Positions 1-6,886 of a stretch of DNA of 6,886 nt are shown here, piece after piece. The position numbers and the translations under genes are program-made. The stretch covers positions 1 to 6,886 of the forward strand of contig SKZC01000029.1 in NCBI GenBank assembly GCA_007127575.1, written 5' to 3'. Below the pieces are notes generated by a model that had not been told where the DNA came from, searched no databases, and saw only the letters and a list, made by a program, of their open reading frames with translations. This DNA comes from Gemmatimonadota bacterium. Its GTDB lineage: Bacteria; Gemmatimonadota; Gemmatimonadetes; Longimicrobiales; Gaopeijiaceae. The first letter of the stretch is position 1. The number at the start of each line of letters is the position of its first letter.

Positions 1-1336
<1,336 letters not shown>

Positions 1337-1340
<4 letters not shown>

Positions 1341-3031
1341 GGGGCTCCTTCCAGGCTCGGGCGTACTCCAGTGACCGCGCCCCGGCTCGCCGAGGCCACC
1401 AGAGCGGCGTACTTGCCCAACACTCCGGTGCGGTCTCGGGGTTCGGGAGGGGTCCAATTTGCCAGGCGGGCTTTCAGCTCTGCGTCCGGCAGCTTCACGT
1501 CCAGGCGGCGGGCCTTCAGGTCGAAGCTCACCGTATCTCCCTCCTGCAAGACCGCAATGGGACCGCCTGCCGCAGCCTCCGGAGCGACGTGGCCTGCCAT
1601 GAGGCCGTGGGTGGCTCCGGAGAACCGCCCGTCGGTGAGGAGTGCCACCGAATCGCCGAGGCCGGCTCCTACCACGGCGGCGGTGACGCCCAGCATCTCC
1701 CTCATTCCCGGCCCACCCTTGGGTCCCTCGTTCCGGATCACCACCACGTCGCCGGGGCGGATGGAGCCGCTCTGGAGGGACTGGAACGCGTCCTCTTCCC
1801 GGTCGAAGACTCGGGCCGGGCCTTCGTGCCGAACCCGCTCGTGGCCCGCCACCTTCACCACACAGCCTTCCGGGGCCAGGTTGCCCTTGAGAATCACCAG
1901 CCCACCGCTGGGCTTGAGGGGTGAGTCGGAGGGTCGCACCACCTCCTGGCCTTCCTTCTCCCGGACGGTGTTCAGCTCCTCCCCCAACGTCCGTCCCGAA
2001 ACGGTGGGAACCTGGAGGTGCAGAAGCCCCAGCTCCGCCAGTCGCCTCAAGACGAGGCCGGTGCCTCCGGCCTGGTACAGGTCGTAGGCCAGGAAGCGAC
2101 CTCCAGGCTTCAGGTCCGCCAGAACCGGTGTCTCCCGGCTCAGCCGATCGAAATCGTCGATGGTGAGATCGATCCCGCCCTCCTCCGCCACGGCCAGGAG
2201 GTGGAGGACCGAGTTGGTGGAACCTCCAGTGGCGAGGGCTGCCCGGATTCCGTTTTCCACAGCTTCTCGAGTGAGGAAGGAGTTCATCCCTACCCCATCT
2301 TCCACCCGTTCCATAACCATCCTTCCCGCGCTTCGTGCCAGGGCGTTCCGGTCTTCCCCTACTGCGGGCACCGAGGCGCTTCCCAGTGGGGAGATCCCCA
2401 TGGCCTCGAACACCATGGCCATGGTGTTGGCGGTGAACTGACCCCCGCAGGCCCCGGCGCCGGGGCAGGCCACCCGCTCCAGTCGCTCCAACTCCTCCTC
2501 GGAGATGCGCCCGGCGGCGCAGGCCCCCACCGCCTCGAAGACGTCCTGGATGGAAACGTCCCGGTCATCGAAGCGACCCGGGCGGATGGAGCCGCCGTAG
2601 AGCATGACCGCCGGGCGACCGAGGCGCGCCAGCGCCATGACGGTTCCCGGAATGGTCTTGTCGCAACCGGATAGGGCTACCACTCCATCCAGGAGGTAGC
2701 CCCGACCCACCAGCTCGATGGAGTCCGCCACCACTTCCCGGCTCACCAGCGAGGTCCGCATCCCCTCCGTTCCCATGGTGATTCCGTCGGAGATGGTGAC
2801 CGTGTTGAATTCTACGGGAACTCCGCCCCCTTCCCGGATCCCGGACTTCACTTCCTCGGCCAGCTCCCGGAGGTGGGAGTTACAGGGGGTTGCGTCCGTC
2901 CAGGTGTTGGCGATCCCGATGAGGGGACGTTGAAAGTCGTCGTCCTGAAAGCCCACCGCACGGAGCATGGCCCGGGCCGGAGCCCGGGCCGGACCCTCCA
3001 GCAACGTGCGACTGGGAAGTCGCTCCGCCAT
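1337..3031 (-). CDS. ilvD: Dihydroxy-acid dehydratase
   Basis: IlvD removes water from 2,3-dihydroxy-isovalerate or 2,3-dihydroxy-3-methylvalerate, giving the 2-oxoacid precursors of valine, leucine and isoleucine. It has 564 residues, normal for the family. Three cluster cysteines are visible: Cys50 in NTWTDATPCN, Cys123 in SGCDKTIPG and Cys195 in GAGACGGQFTANTM. This set is typical of the [2Fe-2S] type. Lys125 after Cys123-Asp is the residue carbamylated in characterised enzymes. Metal and catalytic positions include Asp82 in SDGITMG, Glu445 in GGPGMREML and Ser471 in the DGRFSGATHG motif. I chose the ATG at 3031 because it gives the family N-terminus and a 1-nt overlap (TGATG) with the ilvC stop. 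An in-frame ATG at 3055 would add only eight residues (MAQRGREL) and is less likely. The frame is open further upstream across ilvC, but that part is a shadow. The ribosome binding site is weak, so coupling to ilvC is likely. The 3' end overlaps leuC by 4 nt. Confidence 0.97.
1345..1350 (-). promoter_or_regulatory. Ribosome binding site of leuC inside the end of ilvD
   Basis: AAGGAG lies 4 nt before the leuC ATG and within the final codons of ilvD. It is the closest match to the consensus in the window, so leuC probably initiates efficiently despite being the last visible gene. Confidence 0.8.
2970..2993. repeat. Perfect 12-nt tandem duplication inside ilvD
   Basis: GCCCGGGCCGGA occurs twice back to back. 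On the coding strand it falls in the segment encoding Gly-Pro-Ala-Arg-Ala-Pro-Ala-Arg-Ala, ilvD residues 13-21, just before AMLRAVG. The length is a multiple of three, so the frame is kept. The RAPARAM part is the family-conserved N-terminal motif, so the repeat may be codon coincidence or a small in-frame duplication. Confidence 0.8.
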
Positions 3032-4032
3032 CAGCTCTCGTCCCCGTTGAGCCATGCCATGCGGGCCCGGAGCCGGGATCCAACCTCTTCCAGGGGATGC
3101 CCCTGAGCCTGGGCACGCAGCCTCTGGAACTCTCCTCCGCCTCCCTCCGATTCCTTGATCCAACGCCGGGCGAAGTCCCCGGAGCGCACCTCCTCCAGGA
3201 TCTGCTTCATGGCCGCCCGGCTCTCTTCGCCGATGACCCGGGGCCCGCTGACGTAATCCCCGAACTCCGCGGTGTCGCTGATCCGGGACCTCATTCCGGT
3301 GAGCCCGTGCTCGTAGGCCAGATCCACGATGAGCTTGAGCTCGTGGAGGCATTCGAAATAGGCGACCTCCGGTTGATATCCAGCCTCCACCAGCGTCTCG
3401 AATCCCGCCTGGATGAGGGCCGACGCGCCACCGCAGAGCACCGCCTGTTCACCGAAGAGATCCGTCTCGGTCTCTTCCGCAAAGGTCGTGGTGAGGACCC
3501 CGGCCCGGTCCGATCCCAGCCCGGCGGCGTATGAGCGGGCGATGGCTTCCGCCTCTCCGGTGTGATCCTGATGGACGGCCAGGAGGGACGGGACCCCGTT
3601 ACCGGCCACGTACTCCCTCCGGAGCATGGGCCCAGGCGATTTAGGCGCCACCAGGACCACGTCTACGTTCTCCGGGGGGGTGATGGCCCCGAAGTGGACG
3701 TTGAAGCCGTGGGCGAAGAGGAGGGTCGCTCCCGGTCGGAGATTGGGCTCGATGGACTCCTCGTAGACCCCGGGTTGGGCCGGGTCCGGGATGAGAACCG
3801 ACACGAGGTCCGCCCAGGCCACGGCGTCTCCGACGTCTGCCACGGGGATCCCATGGGCCTTGGCCTTCTCTCGAGAGGAGCTCCCGGGCCGAAGGCCCAC
3901 TCGAACCTCCACCCCGCTGTCGGCCAGGTTTCGAGCGTGGGCTTCCCCCTGGCTCCCGTACCCTACGATGGCGACCTTGCGTTGCTGCAGGATCTCCGGA
4001 CCCACGTCCTGTTTCAGTTGGTCATGCTGCAT
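3031..4032 (-). CDS. ilvC: Ketol-acid reductoisomerase, class I
   Basis: IlvC converts 2-acetolactate or 2-aceto-2-hydroxybutyrate to the dihydroxy acids by Mg2+-dependent alkyl migration and NAD(P)H reduction. The 333-residue length marks the short class I form, not the roughly 490-residue E. coli class II form. The N-terminal Rossmann domain has VAIVGYGSQG (20-29) and the cofactor loop GLRPGSSSREKA (47-57 region), whose serines suggest NADPH preference. The central FAHGFNVHFGAI (106-117) holds catalytic His108. The all-helical C-terminal domain supplies the metal and substrate residues Asp191 and Glu195 (DLFGEQAVLCGG), Glu227 and Glu231 (ECLHELKLIVDLAYEHG) and Ser252 (SRISDTAEFGDYVSGPRVI). 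Two usually invariant-looking spots differ: GSQGHAHA reads GSQGEAHA, and APKGPGH reads APKSPGP. Both keep the catalytic residues. The ATG has a good ribosome binding site. The stop TGA overlaps the ilvD start as TGATG. Confidence 0.97.
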   Translation of the reverse strand: MQHDQLKQDVGPEILQQRKVAIVGYGSQGEAHARNLADSGVEVRVGLRPGSSSREKAKAHGIPVADVGDAVAWADLVSVLIPDPAQPGVYEESIEPNLRPGATLLFAHGFNVHFGAITPPENVDVVLVAPKSPGPMLRREYVAGNGVPSLLAVHQDHTGEAEAIARSYAAGLGSDRAGVLTTTFAEETETDLFGEQAVLCGGASALIQAGFETLVEAGYQPEVAYFECLHELKLIVDLAYEHGLTGMRSRISDTAEFGDYVSGPRVIGEESRAAMKQILEEVRSGDFARRWIKESEGGGGEFQRLRAQAQGHPLEEVGSRLRARMAWLNGDES

Positions 4033-4039
4033 CGTGCCG

Positions 4040-4046
4040 CTCCCTC
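4040..4046 (-). promoter_or_regulatory. Ribosome binding site of ilvC
   Basis: GAGGGAG, starting on the last base of the small-subunit stop codon, lies 7 nt before the ilvC ATG. It sits in the only real gap of the operon (13 nt) and fixes the ilvC start at 4032. Confidence 0.75.
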
Positions 4047-4354
4047 TATTCTGAGTTGTAAGTTCCGCGTCCGTTCGCTGTGGGAGTCATACGGCCCTCC
4101 CCATCCGTGCTGCCTTGAACGTCCACGAGGCCAAGGAGCTCCTGTCGAACCCGGTCCCGGAGATCCGGGCGACCGCCCACCCGGAGCTCTATCCGGAGCG
4201 TGTCGGGCCCTTCTCGATTCATGGACAGGGTCTCCAGGTGCACCAGCCGGCGTCGAAGTATGGAGAGGACCCGTTCCAGGGCCCCCGGGCGGTCCCGGAC
4301 TCTGAGCTCCCAGGTTTCCCACCTCTCCTCGGGCCCGGCGCTGCTCCGGATCAC
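4046..4354 (-). CDS. ilvN: Acetolactate synthase small (regulatory) subunit, short IlvM/IlvN-type ACT protein
   Basis: This 102-residue protein is the regulatory partner of IlvB, needed for full activity and, in many species, valine feedback. Its ACT domain spans about residues 13-80: WELRVRDRPGALERVLSIL (14-32), then RRRLVHLETLSMN (34-46), then the strand TLRIELRV, and a LVDV strand near 76-79. It lacks the roughly 80-residue C-terminal domain of the IlvH/long IlvN type, so it matches the E. coli IlvN/IlvM size class. His39 sits where valine-sensitive subunits have Asn in the RGYN/RAFN motif; E. coli IlvM also has His there. The last 20 residues are polar and Gly/Thr-rich with no recognisable fold. 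The start is a GTG whose GTGA overlaps the ilvB stop; no ATG is available nearby. The frame remains open far upstream inside ilvB, but that part is a shadow with no homology, so a longer start would be wrong. Only a G-run lies just before the GTG, so translation probably depends on ilvB. The symbol ilvM would be equally defensible. Confidence 0.92.
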   Translation of the reverse strand: MIRSSAGPEERWETWELRVRDRPGALERVLSILRRRLVHLETLSMNREGPDTLRIELRVGGRPDLRDRVRQELLGLVDVQGSTDGEGRMTPTANGRGTYNSE

Positions 4355-6105
4355 GGTCCCCCCGCCGGAACAGGCTGGCCTCCCGCCGGAGATTCCACAA
4401 GGTCGCCGATGGAGGCGCCAGGGGGAACCATGGGGTACACGTTCTCCTCTGGTGCCACCCGGATGTCCAGAAGAGCCGGTCCGGGTGCAGCGTGGGCCCA
4501 GCGGAGAGCTCCAGCGAGCTCCTCCGCGCGCGTCACCGTGTGGGACGGGATTCCATAGGCTCTCCCCAACGCCGCCAGGTCGGGTCCCACGAGGCGGCTT
4601 GCGGAGTACCGTCCCTCGAAGAAGAGTTCCTGCCACTGCCGGACCATTCCCAGGTAACCGTTGTTCACGACGGCGATCCTCAACGGCACCTCCATCTCCA
4701 CCACCGTGGCCAGCTCCTGCAAGGTCATCTGGAATCCGCCGTCCCCCGCCACCACCCAGGTGGACCGGTCCGGTCGTCCCAGCGCCGCTCCCAGGGCGGC
4801 TGGGAGGGCGAAGCCCATGGTGCCCAGCCCGCCGGAGGTGAGATGGCTCCCGGGGGCACCTTCTTCCAGCTCCTGGGCGATCCACATCTGGTGCTGCCCC
4901 ACGTCTGTGGCCACCTGGGCTCCCGTCTCGTCGATGATGCCGGCCAGCGCCCGGGTGGCCTCGCGCCCGGTGGGCAGTCGAGTGGAGCCGGGAGGGGACC
5001 AGGGTGGAGGGGCCTCTCCTTCCGTTGCCCGAGGGGCTGCATCCCTGGACCATCCCTCGAGTCGGCGCCACCACGTCTCGGGGACGCGGGCTCGGAGTTG
5101 GGGGGTGAGGGCGGGAAGGGTGGTCGCCAGGTCGCCCAGCACCGAGACGTGGGGCTGAATCGTCCGGCCCACCGCAGCGGGGTCCACTTCGAAGAGAGCG
5201 ATCCGAGCGGATGGAGCGAAGGATGAAACGGGGCCCGTGACCCGGTCGTCGAAGCGCAGTCCCAGGCCCACGATGACGTCCGCCTCCTGGATAGCTCGGT
5301 TGGCCCGAGCCGACCCGTGCATCCCCGGCATTCCCAGAGAGAGGGAATGGCTCCGGGGAAAGGCGTCCAGCCCCAGAAGCGTCGTCACCACCGGGAGGCG
5401 GTGCCGCTCCGCCAGTTCACGCAGGACTGCTGCGGTGTCGGAAAGGACTACGCCCCGCCCCACCATCAGGACGGGACGCTCCGCTTCGTTCAGGAGTCGA
5501 GCCACTGAGGCCACCGCCTCCTCCACCTGCGGCGGGAGGTCGCACGGGGTCGCACCCCCCGGGATGGAGACCGGGTGGGGATTGGAGAGGCTTCGGCCGG
5601 TCTGGACGTCCTTGGGTAGATCCACGAGGACGGGCCCGGGGCGGCCAGTTCGGGCCACGCGAAAGGCTTCCGCCATGACCTCGGGGACCTCCTCCGCCGA
5701 GGAGACCAGGAACCCGTGCTTCGTGATCGGGATCGTCATCCCCAGAATGTCGGACTCCTGGAAGGCGTCCGTTCCCATCACGTGGGTGGGGACCTGACCG
5801 GTGATGGCTACCACGGGCACGCTGTCCATAGCCGCAGTGGCCAGCCCGGTGATCAGGTTGAGGGCGCCAGGACCGCTAGTCGCCAGGCACACACCCACCT
5901 TTCCCGTAGCCCGGGCGTATCCATCGGCTGCGTGGGCAGCCGCCTGCTCGTGTCGGACCAGGACGTGGCGCAGCTCCGGATCCTGATGGAGGACATCGTA
6001 GAGGGGAAGGATCGCCCCTCCCGGGTGCCCGAAAAGGGTCCGAACTCCCTCCCTCCGAAGTCCTTCGCAGACTGCGTGCGCGCCACTTCGACACCTATCC
6101 TTCAT
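4351..6105 (-). CDS. ilvB: Acetolactate synthase (acetohydroxyacid synthase) catalytic subunit
   Basis: IlvB is the ThDP/FAD/Mg2+-dependent large subunit. It condenses pyruvate with pyruvate or 2-oxobutyrate, the first common step of valine, leucine and isoleucine synthesis. The 584-residue length fits the family. Domain order is as expected. The N-terminal ThDP-pyrimidine domain carries GHPGGAILPLYD (26-37), the catalytic Glu53 in RHEQAAAHAADGYARATG, and the ITGQVP and KHGFLV segments. The central FAD-binding domain contains GLGLRFDDRVTG (280-291). The C-terminal ThDP-pyrophosphate domain carries VGQHQMW (402-408), GGLGTMGFALPAALGA, and the GDG...NN motif from 454 to 482 with metal ligands Asp455 and Asn482, followed by LGMVRQWQELFFEGRYS. 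The ending PEENVYPMVPPGAS is typical of biosynthetic AHAS rather than catabolic AlsS or other ThDP enzymes. The linker at about 350-380 is proline-rich and lacks the usual KPQ-type segment. The ATG at 6105 has a clear ribosome binding site. The stop overlaps the start of the small-subunit gene, as expected for partners in one complex. Confidence 0.98.
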   Translation of the reverse strand: MKDRCRSGAHAVCEGLRREGVRTLFGHPGGAILPLYDVLHQDPELRHVLVRHEQAAAHAADGYARATGKVGVCLATSGPGALNLITGLATAAMDSVPVVAITGQVPTHVMGTDAFQESDILGMTIPITKHGFLVSSAEEVPEVMAEAFRVARTGRPGPVLVDLPKDVQTGRSLSNPHPVSIPGGATPCDLPPQVEEAVASVARLLNEAERPVLMVGRGVVLSDTAAVLRELAERHRLPVVTTLLGLDAFPRSHSLSLGMPGMHGSARANRAIQEADVIVGLGLRFDDRVTGPVSSFAPSARIALFEVDPAAVGRTIQPHVSVLGDLATTLPALTPQLRARVPETWWRRLEGWSRDAAPRATEGEAPPPWSPPGSTRLPTGREATRALAGIIDETGAQVATDVGQHQMWIAQELEEGAPGSHLTSGGLGTMGFALPAALGAALGRPDRSTWVVAGDGGFQMTLQELATVVEMEVPLRIAVVNNGYLGMVRQWQELFFEGRYSASRLVGPDLAALGRAYGIPSHTVTRAEELAGALRWAHAAPGPALLDIRVAPEENVYPMVPPGASIGDLVESPAGGQPVPAGGP

Positions 6106-6108
6106 GTT

Positions 6109-6886
6109 CTATCTCCCTGGAATAGCGGCCTCGCTTTGGAGCCGCTGGTGACCTCGCTGAACCTCCTGAGCCACGGCCTCGGCGAAGGCCGTGGTTCCCA
6201 CCCCGTCGACTCCCTTTGAGCCGGAGTCCTCTCGTACGAGGTCGGGGGTTCTGAGGCCCTGGCGAAATACCGACTCCACAGCCGCCTCGACGGCCCGGGC
6301 CGCCGAGGGCTGGCCCAGCCCGTGGTCCAGGAGTAGGGCCCCTGAGAGGATGGCCCCCACGGGGTTAGCCACGTCCCGGCCGGCGATGTCCGGGGCCGAA
6401 CCGTGGACAGGTTCAAAGAGAGGGGTCCCGTCGCCGAGGCTGGCGGATGGGAGGAGACCCAGCGAGCCCACGACCCCGGCTGCCTCATCGCTGAGTACAT
6501 CGCCGAATAGGTTCGATGTGAGGACGACGTCCAGCTCCGCAGGCCGGAGCACCAGCTCCAGCGCAGCCCGGTCGATGAGCATGTGGTCCAGGGAGACCCG
6601 GGGCCAACGATGCGAGAGCTCGCTCACCTCCTCCCGCCAGAGTCGGGATGTCTCCAGAACGTTGGCCTTGTCCACGGAGGTGACCCGGCCCCGGCGCGTC
6701 AGCGCCAGCTCGAAGGCCGCCTCCCCGATCCGGTGGACCTCCTCGGTGCTGTAGCGAAGGGTGTTCCAGGCGGTTCGCCCCTTGGGGCCTTCGTCCATGC
6801 CCCGCGGCTCTCCGTAGTAGAGGCCCCCTCCAAGCTCCCGGACGATCATGAGGTCGACCCCCCTGGCGTATTCCTCTTTTAAGGGA
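6109..6886 (-). CDS. leuB: 3-isopropylmalate dehydrogenase, 3' part (5' end outside window)
   Basis: LeuB oxidatively decarboxylates 3-isopropylmalate to 2-oxoisocaproate with NAD+ in the cytosolic leucine branch. The visible 258 codons start mid-protein at the motif PLKEEYARGVDL, so the ATG at 6849 is internal and not the start. By comparison with the Thermus enzyme about 116 N-terminal residues are missing. Visible motifs, numbered from the first full codon: VREL plus the catalytic Tyr at 15-23 (LYYGEPRG from 22), SVDKANVL at 70-77 with catalytic Lys73, Asp105 in the DHMLID segment, and NLFGDVLSDEA at 125-135 with metal-binding Asp129 and Asp133. GSLGLLPSAS (140-149) and LFEPVHGSAPDIAG (156-169) form the NAD-binding side. 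The usual VRELTGG reads VRELGGG here. The C-terminal tail after about residue 220 is longer and more polar than in the Thermus protein. The stop TAG lies 3 nt before ilvB. A paralogous isocitrate or tartrate dehydrogenase is unlikely given the leucine operon context and the motif set. Confidence 0.97.
   Translation of the reverse strand, partial: PLKEEYARGVDLMIVRELGGGLYYGEPRGMDEGPKGRTAWNTLRYSTEEVHRIGEAAFELALTRRGRVTSVDKANVLETSRLWREEVSELSHRWPRVSLDHMLIDRAALELVLRPAELDVVLTSNLFGDVLSDEAAGVVGSLGLLPSASLGDGTPLFEPVHGSAPDIAGRDVANPVGAILSGALLLDHGLGQPSAARAVEAAVESVFRQGLRTPDLVREDSGSKGVDGVGTTAFAEAVAQEVQRGHQRLQSEAAIPGR
6112..6118 (-). promoter_or_regulatory. Ribosome binding site of ilvB inside the end of leuB
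   Basis: The bases AGGGAGA lie 6 nt before the ilvB ATG and overlap the last codons of leuB. This good Shine-Dalgarno match supports the ATG at 6105 as the ilvB start and implies coupling to leuB translation. Confidence 0.75.

Noticed and set aside
3032..3352. Upstream extension of the ilvD frame into ilvC
   Set aside because: The extension lies over conserved KARI coding sequence and resembles no dehydratase N-terminus. The family start is at 3031 with a TGATG overlap.
4033..4045. Promoter, terminator or attenuator between the small-subunit gene and ilvC
   Set aside because: The gap is only 13 nt and is filled by the ilvC ribosome binding site and its spacer. There is no hairpin plus T-run.
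4355..5074. Long upstream extension of the small-subunit frame inside ilvB
   Set aside because: The extension is out of frame with ilvB, is low-complexity Gly/Arg-rich, and has no homology. The real gene begins at the GTG overlapping the ilvB stop.
6109..6849. ATG at 6849 as the start of leuB
   Set aside because: The in-frame codons before it encode PLKEEYARGVDL, which is conserved interior LeuB sequence, so the gene continues off the window.

Overview
The window is one compact stretch of a branched-chain amino acid biosynthesis operon, read entirely on the minus strand. It comes from a high-GC bacterium: the third codon positions are strongly G/C and long spurious antisense frames are common. 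The phylum cannot be fixed from the sequence alone. All six genes are core housekeeping enzymes. I see no mobile element, CRISPR array, RNA gene, defence gene or other accessory feature.

In transcription order, from high to low coordinates, the genes are: leuB (3' part only, running off the right edge), ilvB, a short ilvN/ilvM-type ACT subunit gene, ilvC, ilvD and leuC (5' part, running off the left edge about 20-30 codons before its expected end). Each of the five junctions is 13 nt or less. They are a 3-nt gap, a GTGA overlap, a 13-nt gap, a TGATG overlap and an ATGA overlap. There is no intergenic stretch long enough to hold a promoter or terminator, so one polycistronic mRNA with coupled translation is expected. 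The promoter and any attenuator or riboswitch must lie upstream of leuB, outside the window.

Functionally, IlvB and its small subunit make acetolactate or acetohydroxybutyrate. IlvC isomerises and reduces this, and IlvD dehydrates the product to the 2-oxoacid precursors of valine and isoleucine. 2-Oxoisovalerate then feeds the leucine branch, where LeuC (with LeuD) and LeuB carry out isomerisation and oxidative decarboxylation. LeuA, LeuD and a transaminase are not in the window; leuA and leuD are likely neighbours.

Two points deserve a second look. The leucine genes are split around the ilv block, with leuB first and leuC last. The acetolactate synthase small subunit is a 102-residue ACT-only protein with His where valine-sensitive subunits carry Asn, resembling E. 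coli IlvM. I did not find evidence of an undescribed biological system.
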